A DNA stretch of 64,000 nt from Polaromonas sp. (lineage in GTDB: Bacteria > Pseudomonadota > Gammaproteobacteria > Burkholderiales > Burkholderiaceae_C). The notes beneath the pieces were generated by a model, which saw only the letters and a list, made by a program, of their open reading frames with translations, did no database searches and was not told the DNA's origin. The stretch lies in contig NZ_JAQSDN010000036.1 in assembly GCF_029945925.1 (NCBI RefSeq), forward strand, positions 124,001-188,000, written 5' to 3'. Shown here piece by piece: positions 8,191-16,180 of this stretch. The first letter of the stretch is position 1. The number at the start of each line of letters is the position of its first letter. The translations under genes were made by a program, and so were the position numbers.

Positions 8191-8835
8191 TCAGGCCAGA
8201 CGGCGGTTTTCCAGCCGCTGGCTCCACCACGACAGCGGGTAACACAGGGCAAAGTACAAAAGGCCCACAAAGGTGTAGGCAAGAAAGGGCTGGTAGGTGG
8301 CGTTGGAGATCATCTGGCCGGCCTTGGTCAGCTCGACAAACCCGATGACCGAGGCCAGCGCCGTGCCCTTGATGATCTGCACCAGAAAACCCACCGTGGG
8401 CGCAATGGCCACGCGCAGCGCCTGCGGCAAAATCACATGGCGCATCTGCTGCGTGAAGCTCAGCGCCAGGGTGGTGGAGGCTTCCCACTGGCCTTTCGGA
8501 ATGGCGTTGACACAACCGCGCCAGATTTCGGTCAGGTAGGCACTCGCATACAGGGTCAGGCAAATCGCCGCGGACACCAGCGGCGAGGTGTCCATGCCCA
8601 GCAGGGCCAGGCCAAAGTACACCAGAAACAGTTGCATCAGCAGGGGCGTGCCCTGAAAAATCTGCACGTACCAGGCCACCGCCGTGGCCGCGCCACGCAC
8701 CCTGGCAAACCGCAGCAAAAGCAGGCCCATACCGACCAGCCCACCACCGACAAAGGCAATCAGCGAGAGCGCCACCGTCCAGCGCAGGGCGCCGAGCAAA
8801 AAGGTGAAGATGTCCCAGAGAGAAAACTGAACCAT
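8191..8835 (-). CDS. Amino-acid ABC transporter permease (HisM/GlnP type)
   Basis: The product has 214 residues, begins MVQFSLWDIFTFLLGALRWT, and has about five membrane helices. The EAA loop with conserved Gly is near residues 115-140 (GQWEASTTLALSFTQQMRHV, then ILPQALR). It pairs with the second permease gene 11 bases upstream to form the channel, energised by the following ATPase. Confidence 0.93.
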   Translation of the reverse strand: MVQFSLWDIFTFLLGALRWTVALSLIAFVGGGLVGMGLLLLRFARVRGAATAVAWYVQIFQGTPLLMQLFLVYFGLALLGMDTSPLVSAAICLTLYASAYLTEIWRGCVNAIPKGQWEASTTLALSFTQQMRHVILPQALRVAIAPTVGFLVQIIKGTALASVIGFVELTKAGQMISNATYQPFLAYTFVGLLYFALCYPLSWWSQRLENRRLA

Positions 8836-8846
8836 GGTGGCTCCCG

Positions 8847-9509
8847 TTAACGACTGGAAAAGATGAAGCGCGGCCCCACCCAGTACAGCAACTGCCGCAC
8901 GCCAATCGCCAGCAGCAGATAGACCGCGGTGACGATGATGTAAGCCTCAAAACTGCGAAAAGTCCGGCTGGAAATCAGGTTGGCCGCCTGCGAGAGTTCT
9001 TCTGCCGAGATCTGCCCGCATACCGCGGAGCCCAACATCACGATGATGATCTGGCTCACCAGCGCCGGCCAGATGCGCGCCAGTGCCGGCGGCAGCACCA
9101 CGCGTGAAAAGATCTGCCAGGGCGTCAGCGCCAGGCTCATGGCGGCTTCCAGTTGGCCGCGTGGCGTGGTCTGCAAGCCCGCGCGGACGATCTCGCAGGC
9201 ATAGGCCCCCAGGTTCAACACCATGGCCAGCACGCTTGCCATTTCCACCGACAGGCGCACACCCAGCGAGGGCAGACCGAAAAATATGAAAAACAGCTGG
9301 ATGATGAAGGGCGTGTTGCGCATCAGCTCCACATAAGCACCCACCCCCCGTTTCAGAACCGAGCCGCCATGCAGCCGGGCCCAGGCACACGCCGTACCCA
9401 CCACGACACCGAGCACCGCCGAAACGGCGGTGAGCGCCACCGTCAGGCCCAGCCCACGCAACAGCATGGGCCACTGGGCCAGCACGGTGAGAAAGTTGAA
9501 TTCAATCAT
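8847..9509 (-). CDS. Amino-acid ABC transporter permease (HisQ type)
   Basis: The product has 220 residues with about five helices and an EAA-type loop (RGQLEAAMSLALTPWQIFSR, then VVLPPALARIWPAL). It is the partner of the next permease. An R2 repeat has inserted in the 143-base gap between this gene and the binding-protein gene upstream, which may uncouple the expression of the two parts. Confidence 0.93.
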   Translation of the reverse strand: MIEFNFLTVLAQWPMLLRGLGLTVALTAVSAVLGVVVGTACAWARLHGGSVLKRGVGAYVELMRNTPFIIQLFFIFFGLPSLGVRLSVEMASVLAMVLNLGAYACEIVRAGLQTTPRGQLEAAMSLALTPWQIFSRVVLPPALARIWPALVSQIIIVMLGSAVCGQISAEELSQAANLISSRTFRSFEAYIIVTAVYLLLAIGVRQLLYWVGPRFIFSSR

Positions 9510-9547
9510 GATGAGTCAGGAATGCTGCCGAAGTGATGGCCCCGCTC

Positions 9548-9621
9548 CGTTCGGGCTGAGCTTGTCGAAGCCTGTCCTGAGCTTGACGAAGGGCCCTTCG
9601 ACAGGCTCAGGGCGAACGGAT
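9548..9621 (+). repeat. Dispersed repeat R2 (copy b)
   Basis: GTTCGGGCTGAGCTTGTCGA, then CCTGTCCTGAGCTTGACGAA, GGGCCCTTCGACAGGCTC and AGGGCGAACGG. The two arms can fold on each other around GGGCCC. It sits within the ABC operon between the binding-protein and permease genes. Confidence 0.9.
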
Positions 9622-9653
9622 GTTGGGTAAAGGTTTGGAAGCGCTCAACAGCC

Positions 9654-10451
9654 TTAATCAGGCAACACGCCGGTGCCGCGGCCCAGCCATTTTTGCGAGT
9701 ACTGCTCCAGCGTACCGTCGGCCTTGGCGGCGCGCAGGATCTCGTTGACCTTGTTCAGCAGCGCGGTTTCGCCCTTGCGCACGCCGATGAAGTTGGGCGA
9801 GTCTTTCAGCAGCAGCTTGTATTCGGCCTGCACTTGCGGGTTCTTCTGCACGGCCGCCGCGGCCACGGCGGCGCCGGTGGCCAGCAACTGGGTTTGCTGC
9901 GAGATGAAGGCGGCCACGGTGGTGGAATCGTCTTCAAAGCGCTGGATCTTCAGCGTGGGCGGGGCCACCTTCTGCAGCACGTCGTCCTGGATGGTGCCGC
10001 GGGTCACGGCAATGCTCTTGCCGGCCAGGTCGTCAAAACTCTTGATGCTCAGCGCCTTGGGGCCGAACACGGCCTGGAAGAACGGGGCGTAGGCCACGGT
10101 GAAGTCGATCACTTTCTCGCGCTCGGGGTTCTTGCCCAGGGCCGAGACGATCAGGTCGATCTTCCTGGTCTGCAGATAGGGAATGCGGTTGGGGGTGCTG
10201 ACCGGCACAAACTCGGCTTTCACGCCCAGCTTGTCGGCGATCAGCTGCGCCGTGGCCACGTCCACGCCGGTGAGTTTGAAGTCCGAGCCCATGTAGCCGT
10301 AAGGCGGAAAGTCGGAGGCGACGCCCAGGGCAATCGACTTCTTGGCCAGTACGGCCGAGAGTGATTCATCAGCCGCGTGGGCCGGCGTGGCCACGGCCAG
10401 GACGGCGCTGGCAAACAGGCCAGCCAGAGTGGAGAGTGCTTTGAATTTCAT
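9654..10451 (-). CDS. Amino-acid ABC transporter periplasmic binding protein
   Basis: The product has 265 residues. The start at 10451 gives a clean signal peptide (MKFKALSTLAGLFASAVLAV, then ATPAHA) with an AGGAA about 8 bases upstream; the frame extends further but without a signal. The mature protein has family-3 solute-binding motifs (GVASDFPPYGYMGSD, GVDVATAQLIADKLG). It captures a polar amino acid for the two permeases and the ATPase that follow. The gene is divergent from the RpiR regulator-DAP lyase operon. The ligand is not shown by the sequence; diaminopropionate or an N-carbamoyl amino acid is my inference. Confidence 0.92.
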   Translation of the reverse strand: MKFKALSTLAGLFASAVLAVATPAHAADESLSAVLAKKSIALGVASDFPPYGYMGSDFKLTGVDVATAQLIADKLGVKAEFVPVSTPNRIPYLQTRKIDLIVSALGKNPEREKVIDFTVAYAPFFQAVFGPKALSIKSFDDLAGKSIAVTRGTIQDDVLQKVAPPTLKIQRFEDDSTTVAAFISQQTQLLATGAAVAAAAVQKNPQVQAEYKLLLKDSPNFIGVRKGETALLNKVNEILRAAKADGTLEQYSQKWLGRGTGVLPD

Positions 10452-10660
10452 GGAGGGGTTCCTGTAAAGATGTTGGGGAGACGACAACCCTTCCGCAAAA
10501 TGTGTGCCACCTGTTTCGCATGGCATTGCCCTTGCAAACAGATGCAGGAGAATATGAAATACCTGTTTCTTGAACATAAATCCATGAAAAATATGTTTCA
10601 CAATGGTGCGCATGCTCTGTTTTGGGGTCATTGGCACCAAAACCTCTCAGCCACCCTGCC
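10452..10660. promoter_or_regulatory. Divergent control region with two operator-like 16-mers 30 bp apart
   Basis: Two copies of ATGAAANANNTGTTTC lie at 10552-10567 and 10582-10597. Their starts are exactly 30 bases apart, about three helical turns, and each contains a GAAA/TTTC inverted pair. The spacing and position between the importer and the RpiR gene make them good candidate binding sites for the RpiR protein. A further CCTGTTTC half-site is at 10508-10515. Confidence 0.55.
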
Positions 10661-11545
10661 ATGACCAAGTCCAAAACCATCACCCTGCGCGAGCGAATTC
10701 AGGTTCAGTACGCTGCGTTGTCCCTGGTGGACCGCAAACTGGCCGACCTGGTGCTGGCCCGTGAAAAAGACCTGCTGGCCTACAGCGCCACCGAGCTGGC
10801 TGCGCTGGCCGGTGTCTCCAAGGCCAGCACGGCGCGTTTTTTCAAACGCCTGGGCTTTGCCGACTTCCAGGCCTTCCGGCAGCACCAGCGTGACGGGGCG
10901 CTGCAGCCCTCGCCGCTGTACCGCATGGTGCAGCAAGGCACCAGCGCCAGCCCGCTGCAACACCACATGGCGCAAGACGTCCAGCAATTGCAGGCCCTGG
11001 CCGACAGCGTGACCGGCCAGGGCGTGCAACAGGCGGCCACGCTGCTGGCAGGCGCGCGCCGCGTCTGGGTGGTGGGTTACCGCAACGGCTACATGGCCGC
11101 CTTTTATGCGCAGGCCCTGCTGTCGCAGTTGCGCGCCGAGGTTCATCTGCTCAATGAAGGCACGGGTGAAGACGCCGAACTGCTGGCCGAAATCCAGCCG
11201 CGCGACGTGCTGCTGGCCATGGACTTTCGCCGTCGCACCCGCCGCCTGTCCCAGGTGGTGGGCATTGCCTGTGATGCCGGCGCCGCACTGGTGCTGGTGA
11301 GCGATGCCCGTGTGTCGGCGCTGGCGGCGCGGGCGCAGGCCCTGTTCATCTGCCCGCCACTGGACGAGCCGATCTTTGACTCCTATGTGAGCGCCATCAG
11401 CCTCATCAATTTCCTGGCCACCGCCACGCTGGCCCAGTTGCCCAAAAAAGCCCGCGCCCGCATGGCCGCCATCGAACAAGTCCATGCGCAACTGGCCGAC
11501 CTCGAACCTCCTCTCCGATCCTCTCTGAACCCTCCCACCTCATGA
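10661..11545 (+). CDS. RpiR-family transcriptional regulator
   Basis: The product has 294 residues; I chose MTKSKTITLRERIQ at 10661 over an ATG 39 bases upstream. The N-terminal helix-turn-helix (about residues 1-80, with YSATELAALAGVSKASTARF) precedes a SIS sugar-isomerase-like domain (about 120-250, RVWVVGYRNGYMAAF). Most RpiR proteins sense phosphosugars, but several control amino-acid or ureide catabolism. The stop overlaps the next start (ATGA), so it is the first gene of the lyase/carbamoylase operon and probably autoregulates it together with the divergent importer. Confidence 0.9.
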   Translation: MTKSKTITLRERIQVQYAALSLVDRKLADLVLAREKDLLAYSATELAALAGVSKASTARFFKRLGFADFQAFRQHQRDGALQPSPLYRMVQQGTSASPLQHHMAQDVQQLQALADSVTGQGVQQAATLLAGARRVWVVGYRNGYMAAFYAQALLSQLRAEVHLLNEGTGEDAELLAEIQPRDVLLAMDFRRRTRRLSQVVGIACDAGAALVLVSDARVSALAARAQALFICPPLDEPIFDSYVSAISLINFLATATLAQLPKKARARMAAIEQVHAQLADLEPPLRSSLNPPTS

Positions 11546-12774
11546 CCGCCTTCACCCAACACCCTTTCACCCTGCTGCCCAATCCCCGCTTTGCCCCCGG
11601 CGAGCCTTATGGTGCGCACCGCAGCACGCTGCTCAGCGCGGCGGCCCTGGAGCAAGCCAGCGCCGTCATCACGTCCTGGCCCGGCTACGCGGTCACGCCC
11701 TTGTGTTCCCTGTCCGGCCTCGCCCACTCCGCCTGTGTGGCCAGCATCCACTACAAGGACGAAGGTTCGCGCTTTGGTCTGGGCAGCTTCAAGGCGCTGG
11801 GCGGGGCCTATGCCGTGGCGCGTCTGCTGTGCCGCGAACTGGGCCTGCGCCTGGGCCGCAGTGTCAGCCACGCGCAGCTGCAGAGCGAGCCCGCGCTGCG
11901 CCAGGCCTGTGCCGACATCACCGTCACCTGCGCCACCGACGGCAACCACGGCCGCTCGGTCGCCTGGGGCGCGCAGATGCTGGGCTGCCGCTGTGTCATC
12001 TACATTCACGCCACTGTCAGCGAAGGGCGCAAAGCAGCGATTGCCCGCTACGGCGCGCAGGTGGTGCGCACCAGCGGCAATTACGACGATGCGGTGCAGC
12101 AGGCCGACCGCGATGCCAGGGCCAAGGGCTGGTTTGTGATTTCCGACACCTCTTACCCCGGCTACATGGACATTCCGCGCGACGTGATGCAGGGCTACCA
12201 GCTCATGGTGCACGAGGCCGTCAGCGCCCTGCCGCAGTGGCCCACCCACGTGTTTGTGCAGGCGGGCGTGGGTGGTTTTGCGGCGGCGGTGTGTGCGTAT
12301 TTCTGGGAGCGCGACACCGCGCAACGCCCGGTGTTTGTGGTGGTGGAGCCCGAGCGTGCCGACTGCCTGCTGCAAAGCGCGCGCGCCGGCGCCGTGGTCG
12401 CGGTCAAGGGTGATCTGGACACCCTAATGGCCGGCCTGGCCTGCGGCGAAGTCTCCCTGCTGGCCTGGGACTTTCTAGCCACCGGCGCCAACGCCTTTTG
12501 CACGATTCCCGATGCTGCCGCTGTGGACGGCATGCGCCTGCTGGCCAGCCCGCAGGGCGGTGACCCGGTCATCGTGGCCGGCGAGTCCGCCGTGGCGGGC
12601 CTGGCCTCTGCGCTGCTTGCGGCGCAAGACCCCGCCGCCCGCGCCTCGCTGGGTTTGGGGCCGGACAGCCGCGTGTTGCTGTTCGGCAGCGAGGGCGATA
12701 CCGACCCGGCCCTGTACCAGCAACTGGTGGGCCGCAGCGCCGCCCAGGTGCTGCAGGACGGAGCGGCCGCATGA
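11542..12774 (+). CDS. dpaL: Diaminopropionate ammonia-lyase (PLP-dependent)
   Basis: The 410-residue fold-type II PLP enzyme resembles E. coli YgeX throughout. The Schiff-base lysine lies in KDEGSRFGLGSFKALGGAYA (Lys84). TCATDGNHGRSVAWGAQ, GVGGFAAA, MAGLACGE and FGSEGDTD are all conserved. The enzyme converts 2,3-diaminopropionate to pyruvate and two ammonia. It overlaps both neighbours by 4 bases (ATGA), between the RpiR regulator and an M20 hydrolase. The context suggests that diaminopropionate is released from a carbamoylated or acylated precursor by the downstream hydrolases. Confidence 0.88.
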   Translation: MTAFTQHPFTLLPNPRFAPGEPYGAHRSTLLSAAALEQASAVITSWPGYAVTPLCSLSGLAHSACVASIHYKDEGSRFGLGSFKALGGAYAVARLLCRELGLRLGRSVSHAQLQSEPALRQACADITVTCATDGNHGRSVAWGAQMLGCRCVIYIHATVSEGRKAAIARYGAQVVRTSGNYDDAVQQADRDARAKGWFVISDTSYPGYMDIPRDVMQGYQLMVHEAVSALPQWPTHVFVQAGVGGFAAAVCAYFWERDTAQRPVFVVVEPERADCLLQSARAGAVVAVKGDLDTLMAGLACGEVSLLAWDFLATGANAFCTIPDAAAVDGMRLLASPQGGDPVIVAGESAVAGLASALLAAQDPAARASLGLGPDSRVLLFGSEGDTDPALYQQLVGRSAAQVLQDGAAA

Positions 12775-14006
12775 CCGCCCCACAGATCAACGGCCCGCGC
12801 CTGCTGGAGAGCCTGCAGGCGCTGGGGCAGATCGGCGCGCTGCCCGGTGGCGGCGTTAACCGCCTGGCCTTGACCGATGCCGACCGGCAGGGGCGTGACT
12901 GGACGGTGGCGCGCATGCGTGCGCTGGGCATGCGCGTGGAAGTGGATGCGATTGGCAACATCATTGGCACGTTCCCGGGCACCGAAGATCTGCCCCCGGT
13001 GATGATGGGCTCCCACATCGACACCGTGCGCACCGGTGGTTTGTATGACGGCAACTACGGCGTGCTGGCCGGTCTGGAAGTGGCGGCCACGCTGCGCGAG
13101 GCGGGCCTGCCAACCCGCCGCCCGCTGGCCGTGGCGGTGTTCACCAACGAAGAAGGCGCGCGCTTCCAGCCCGACATGATGGGCAGCCTGGTCTATGTCG
13201 GTGGCCAGCCGCTGCAGGAGGCGCTGGCCACCTGTGATGCCGACGGCGTGTCGGTGCAGGCCGAGCTGCAGCGCATCGGCTACCAGGGCGCGACCCCGGT
13301 GGGCACGCCGGTGGTGGACAGCTTTGTGGAACTGCACATCGAGCAAGGCCCGGTGCTGGAACAGATGGGCCTGCAGATCGGCGTGGTCGAAGGTGTGCAA
13401 GGCATCTCGTGGACCGAGTTCACGGTGGAAGGCCAGTCCAACCACGCCGGCACCACCCCCATGGCCCTGCGCCACGACGCCGCGCTGGTGGCGGCGCAAG
13501 TGGCGGTGTTTGTGCGTGAACTGAGTAGACGCATGGGCGGCCGCCAGTTGGCCACCGTGGGCGCGCTGCGGCTCAGCCCGAATCTGGTCAACGTGATCGC
13601 GCAAAAAGCCGTGTTCACCGTGGACCTGCGCAACACCGACAGCGCCGCGCTGGCGCAGGCCGAGGCGGACCTGCATGCCTATGCACAACAAGCGGCCCAG
13701 GCCGAGGGCGCGCGCATCAGCTCGCGCGCACTGGCCCGTTTTGAGCCGGTGGACTTCGACCCCATGGTGGTCAACCTGGTGGAGCAGCAGGCGCAGGCCC
13801 TGGGCTGCAGCCACCAGCGCATGCCCAGCGGTGCCGGGCACGATGCGCAAATGCTGGCCCGCGTCTGCCCCAGCGCCATGATTTTTGTGCCCAGCGTGGG
13901 CGGCCTGAGCCACAACGTGCGCGAACACACCGAACCGGCCGACCTGCAGCGCGGCGCACAGCTGCTGCTGCAAGTGGTGCTGGCGCTGGCCAATCGCCCT
14001 TCCTAA
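12771..14006 (+). CDS. Zn-dependent M20 amidohydrolase (hydantoinase/carbamoylase family)
   Basis: The product has 411 residues. Di-metal site motifs are GSHIDTV (His near residue 83), GNYGVLAG (Asp-equivalent region), TNEEGARF (Glu pair near 127) and a C-terminal AGHDAQ. LHIEQGP and HAGTTPM are typical of AmaB/HyuC/allantoate amidohydrolase proteins. Such enzymes remove carbamoyl or ureido groups from L-amino acids or allantoate. Its start overlaps the lyase gene's stop, so the two are translated together. E. coli YgeY is a related protein beside YgeX. The exact substrate cannot be read from the sequence. Confidence 0.87.
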   Translation: MTAPQINGPRLLESLQALGQIGALPGGGVNRLALTDADRQGRDWTVARMRALGMRVEVDAIGNIIGTFPGTEDLPPVMMGSHIDTVRTGGLYDGNYGVLAGLEVAATLREAGLPTRRPLAVAVFTNEEGARFQPDMMGSLVYVGGQPLQEALATCDADGVSVQAELQRIGYQGATPVGTPVVDSFVELHIEQGPVLEQMGLQIGVVEGVQGISWTEFTVEGQSNHAGTTPMALRHDAALVAAQVAVFVRELSRRMGGRQLATVGALRLSPNLVNVIAQKAVFTVDLRNTDSAALAQAEADLHAYAQQAAQAEGARISSRALARFEPVDFDPMVVNLVEQQAQALGCSHQRMPSGAGHDAQMLARVCPSAMIFVPSVGGLSHNVREHTEPADLQRGAQLLLQVVLALANRPS

Positions 14007-14025
14007 CTTCTGCCCTTCTACTTTT

Positions 14026-14988
14026 ATGCCACGCCATCTCAACGTCGCCCTCGGCCAGCTCGGCCCCATTCAACGCGCCGACTCCCGCCCCCAGGTGGTG
14101 GCCCGCCTGTGTGACCTCATGCGCCAGGCCCACGCCGTGGGCGCGCAGCTCATCGTTTTTCCCGAACTGGCGCTGACCACTTTCTTCCCGCGCTGGTACA
14201 TCGAGGACGAAGCCGAGATCAACAGCTTCTTCGAGCAGTCCATGCCCAACGCCGCCACCCAGCCGCTGTTCGACCTGTCGCGGGAACTCGGCATGGGCTT
14301 CTACCTGGGTTACGCCGAGCTGGCGCAAGAGGCCATGGGCGCGGTGCGCTACAACACCTCCATCCTGGTGGACCGCAGCGGGACCATCGTGGCCAAGTAC
14401 CGCAAGGTGCACCTGCCGGGCCATAAGGAACATGAACCCTGGCGGCGCTTCCAGCACCTGGAAAAACGCTACTTCACCCCCGGCCCCGGGTGGGGTGTGA
14501 CGCAGGCCTTTGGCGGCGTCATGGGCATGGCCCTGTGCAACGACAGGCGCTGGGCCGAGACCTACCGCGTGATGGGCCTGCAAGGTGTGGAGATGGTGCT
14601 GATCGGCTACAACACCCCGGTGCACAACGCGCCGGCGCCGCAGCATGACGACCTGTCGCTGTTCCACAACCAGCTGTCCATGCAGGCCGGCGCCTACCAG
14701 AACGGCACCTGGGTGGTGGGCGTGGCCAAGGCCGGTCTGGAAGAAGGCGTGGACAGCATAGGCGGCAGTTGCATCGTCGCCCCGTCTGGTGAGGTGGTGG
14801 CACGCTGTCTGACCAAGGACGACGAGATGGCCATCGCCCGCTGCGACCTGGATTTTTGCGCCGTCTACAAACGCACCACCTTCAACTTCGACCTGCACCG
14901 CCAGCCTCATGCCTACGGCCTGATCGTCGAGCGCAAGGGCGAGACACTCGCCGCCGACGGCTCACCGCTGCGCCTGCCTGTTTCTTGA
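14026..14988 (+). CDS. N-carbamoyl-D-amino-acid hydrolase (nitrilase superfamily)
   Basis: The product has 320 residues and aligns end to end with Agrobacterium D-carbamoylase. The catalytic triad is visible: Glu47 in VFPELALTTFFPRW, Lys127 in KYRKVHLPGHKE and Cys171 in ALCNDRRW. Substrate-site blocks GYNTP, SMQAGAYQNGTW and SCIVAPSGE are conserved. It hydrolyses N-carbamoyl-D-amino acids to D-amino acid, CO2 and ammonia. It is last in the operon, 19 bases after the M20 hydrolase. Its final codons are duplicated in direct repeat A about 7.8 kb upstream. No hydantoinase gene is present, so carbamoyl substrates are probably taken up as such. Confidence 0.9.
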   Translation: MPRHLNVALGQLGPIQRADSRPQVVARLCDLMRQAHAVGAQLIVFPELALTTFFPRWYIEDEAEINSFFEQSMPNAATQPLFDLSRELGMGFYLGYAELAQEAMGAVRYNTSILVDRSGTIVAKYRKVHLPGHKEHEPWRRFQHLEKRYFTPGPGWGVTQAFGGVMGMALCNDRRWAETYRVMGLQGVEMVLIGYNTPVHNAPAPQHDDLSLFHNQLSMQAGAYQNGTWVVGVAKAGLEEGVDSIGGSCIVAPSGEVVARCLTKDDEMAIARCDLDFCAVYKRTTFNFDLHRQPHAYGLIVERKGETLAADGSPLRLPVS

Positions 14989-15201
14989 GCATGCCCCGTA
15001 TCGCCAGCACTGGCGCGGCATTTGCGGGTTGTTCAAGGCCTTATCCACAGCTTAGGCAACAGGGGGTGGGGGTAACTTTAGGGGTGGTCGCCGGGGGCGG
15101 GCCGCACCTCATGCCTGCTTGAGCGGCCAGGTTGAATCAGTCGGGTTGCTCCTTTTTTAATAGCTGCTTGCGCTTGCTGCATAAGGGCTGGAGGCTTATT
15201 T
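14980..15201 (+). repeat. Right copy (B) of the roughly 220-bp direct repeat
   Basis: It starts with the last bases of the D-carbamoylase gene and runs through CCAGCACTGGCGCGGCATT, TTATCCACAGC, GGGGGTAACTT and a terminal R1 repeat. It matches 7130-7357 in the same orientation. The two copies bracket the importer/lyase/carbamoylase unit. The rest of the gap up to 15304 shows no gene. Confidence 0.75.
15148..15200 (+). repeat. Dispersed repeat R1 (copy c)
   Basis: AATAGCTGCTTGCGCTTGCT followed by GCATAAGGGCTGGAGGC. It is the right end of direct repeat B. Confidence 0.85.
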
Positions 15202-15304
15202 CGCATCTAGAAGAGCTACCAATGCTGAGCGCCGAGCAACATGCTGGCGTGGTTCGTGGTCGGCATCAGACTGTTTGCGGACTTTCAGTTTGCTCTAAGG
15301 CCGT

Positions 15305-15394
15305 CTTTAACGTTCAAGTAACCGGCAACATGCAGTAAACAGCTGCGCAGCGGCGGGACGCCGCATGTTATCCGCGTTGACGGGCTTGTTAGCC
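15305..15394 (-). other. attC site of an integron gene cassette
   Basis: Read on the minus strand, the site starts GGCTAACAAGCCCGTCAACG (R'' core GGCTAAC, 15388-15394), one base after the cassette gene's stop codon. It ends TTGAACGTTAAAG (R' GTTAAAG, 15305-15311). Between them AACATGC pairs with GCATGTT, and GCTGCGCAGC and GGCGTCCCGCC form inner hairpins. The CTAACAAGxxxGTCAA opening is characteristic of attC. GGCTAAC is the exact complement of GTTAGCC at the cassette's 5' edge (15963-15969), as required for the circular cassette. The predicted crossover is between 15311 and 15310. Confidence 0.75.
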
Positions 15395-15395
15395 G

Positions 15396-15959
15396 TCATC
15401 GAGCCCGCTCCCATAGCTGACCCTGAATTACATCGTCGAAATCGACCAGCGTGTGTCGGGCAGCACGGATGAAAGCGACATCTTCTTTAAGTTGTTCCAG
15501 GTCCACCCGTTTGTACCGGTGCACTACTCCAGTCTTCTTGGATTGAGACTTGACACGAAGAAAGCCTTCCTTCCGAACACCTATCCAATCGGCGTGGGCA
15601 TACTCGTTCCGACGAATCGCGCATTCGTTGAGCAACTGCTCAAGCTCTCTCAGTTCCTCTAGGGTCACCTTCACGGACGTATCAGCTATGACCTGTCCGT
15701 ACAGATGCAGCAATGCTCGGGACTTGGCCGCGTACATCATGTCAGATAGAAATACCTCAAGCCGCTCGTCTTGGTACGGGTCCCGAAGAATTAGCTGGCG
15801 AATGAAATCACCAATGTGGTCCTCCAGGGAGTTGAAGTAGACAACTATCCACCCGATGTGTGGAGCCACTTGCTCTAGGAATGCCTCGAGCTCTTCGTCA
15901 CTATCTATAAAGGCAAACTCGTCTTCAGCTTCGACGCGGGAAACGGTGCGATGTGCCAT
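15396..15959 (-). CDS. Integron-cassette gene of unknown function (187 residues)
   Basis: The protein is soluble and acidic at the N-terminus, with no signal peptide. I do not recognise a family. The segment IRRNEYAHADW (near residue 115) resembles the RNxxxH motif of HEPN-type helical proteins, which include RNases of toxin systems, but that is only a suggestion. The start codon lies 3 bases after GTTAGCC with no Shine-Dalgarno sequence inside the cassette. The stop lies one base before attC. G+C is around half, against about two thirds in the flanking genes, supporting acquisition by transfer. Translation probably depends on the short ORF that ends 5 bases upstream. Confidence 0.7.
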   Translation of the reverse strand: MAHRTVSRVEAEDEFAFIDSDEELEAFLEQVAPHIGWIVVYFNSLEDHIGDFIRQLILRDPYQDERLEVFLSDMMYAAKSRALLHLYGQVIADTSVKVTLEELRELEQLLNECAIRRNEYAHADWIGVRKEGFLRVKSQSKKTGVVHRYKRVDLEQLKEDVAFIRAARHTLVDFDDVIQGQLWERAR

Positions 15960-15964
15960 GCGGG

Positions 15965-16027
15965 CTAACGTAATGTATAGGGCGAAACATGCTCGATAAA
16001 CTGCCCCGTGCTCGATATTCTGAACAT
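15965..16027 (-). CDS. Short leader ORF (20 codons) in the attI-like region
   Basis: On the minus strand, AGGAGG (16033-16038) is followed after 5 bases by ATG and an open frame of 20 codons, MFRISSTGQF to the end SPYTLR. The TAG stop overlaps the cassette junction GTTAGCC, and the next ATG, that of the cassette gene, is 5 bases further on. Class 1 integrons have a comparable short ORF (ORF-11) in attI1 that boosts translation of cassette genes lacking their own ribosome-binding site. The strong Shine-Dalgarno sequence and exact placement suggest the same role here. Confidence 0.5.
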   Translation of the reverse strand: MFRISSTGQFIEHVSPYTLR

Positions 16028-16180
16028 GACTTCCTCCTGAAAGTGGCTAACAGCCTTGCTTTCTGCGGTTTTCAAGGATTTATACAGTATAAAAATCACG
16101 ACAAACACCGCAGTCTGTTGCAGTCGATTGTGATGGTCCTGTCAGTGCTTGCCCATCCCCCAATTGGAGGAGTTCTCGAA
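15969..16180 (-). promoter_or_regulatory. attI-like region with probable cassette promoter
   Basis: This lies between the cassette junction (G at 15969) and the start of the intI remnant. It contains the short leader ORF and a second GTTAGCC (minus strand, 16047-16053). Around 16080-16100 is an AT-rich palindromic segment TATACAGTATAAA, which could supply -10 elements in either direction. No perfect -35/-10 pair could be assigned. The layout of promoter region, leader and cassette reading away from intI is that of an integron platform. Confidence 0.5.

Noticed and set aside
16080..16100. LexA/SOS box for the intI remnant
   Set aside because: TACTGTATAAA on the minus strand has one CTGT half-site, but the second ACAG half at the required spacing is missing.
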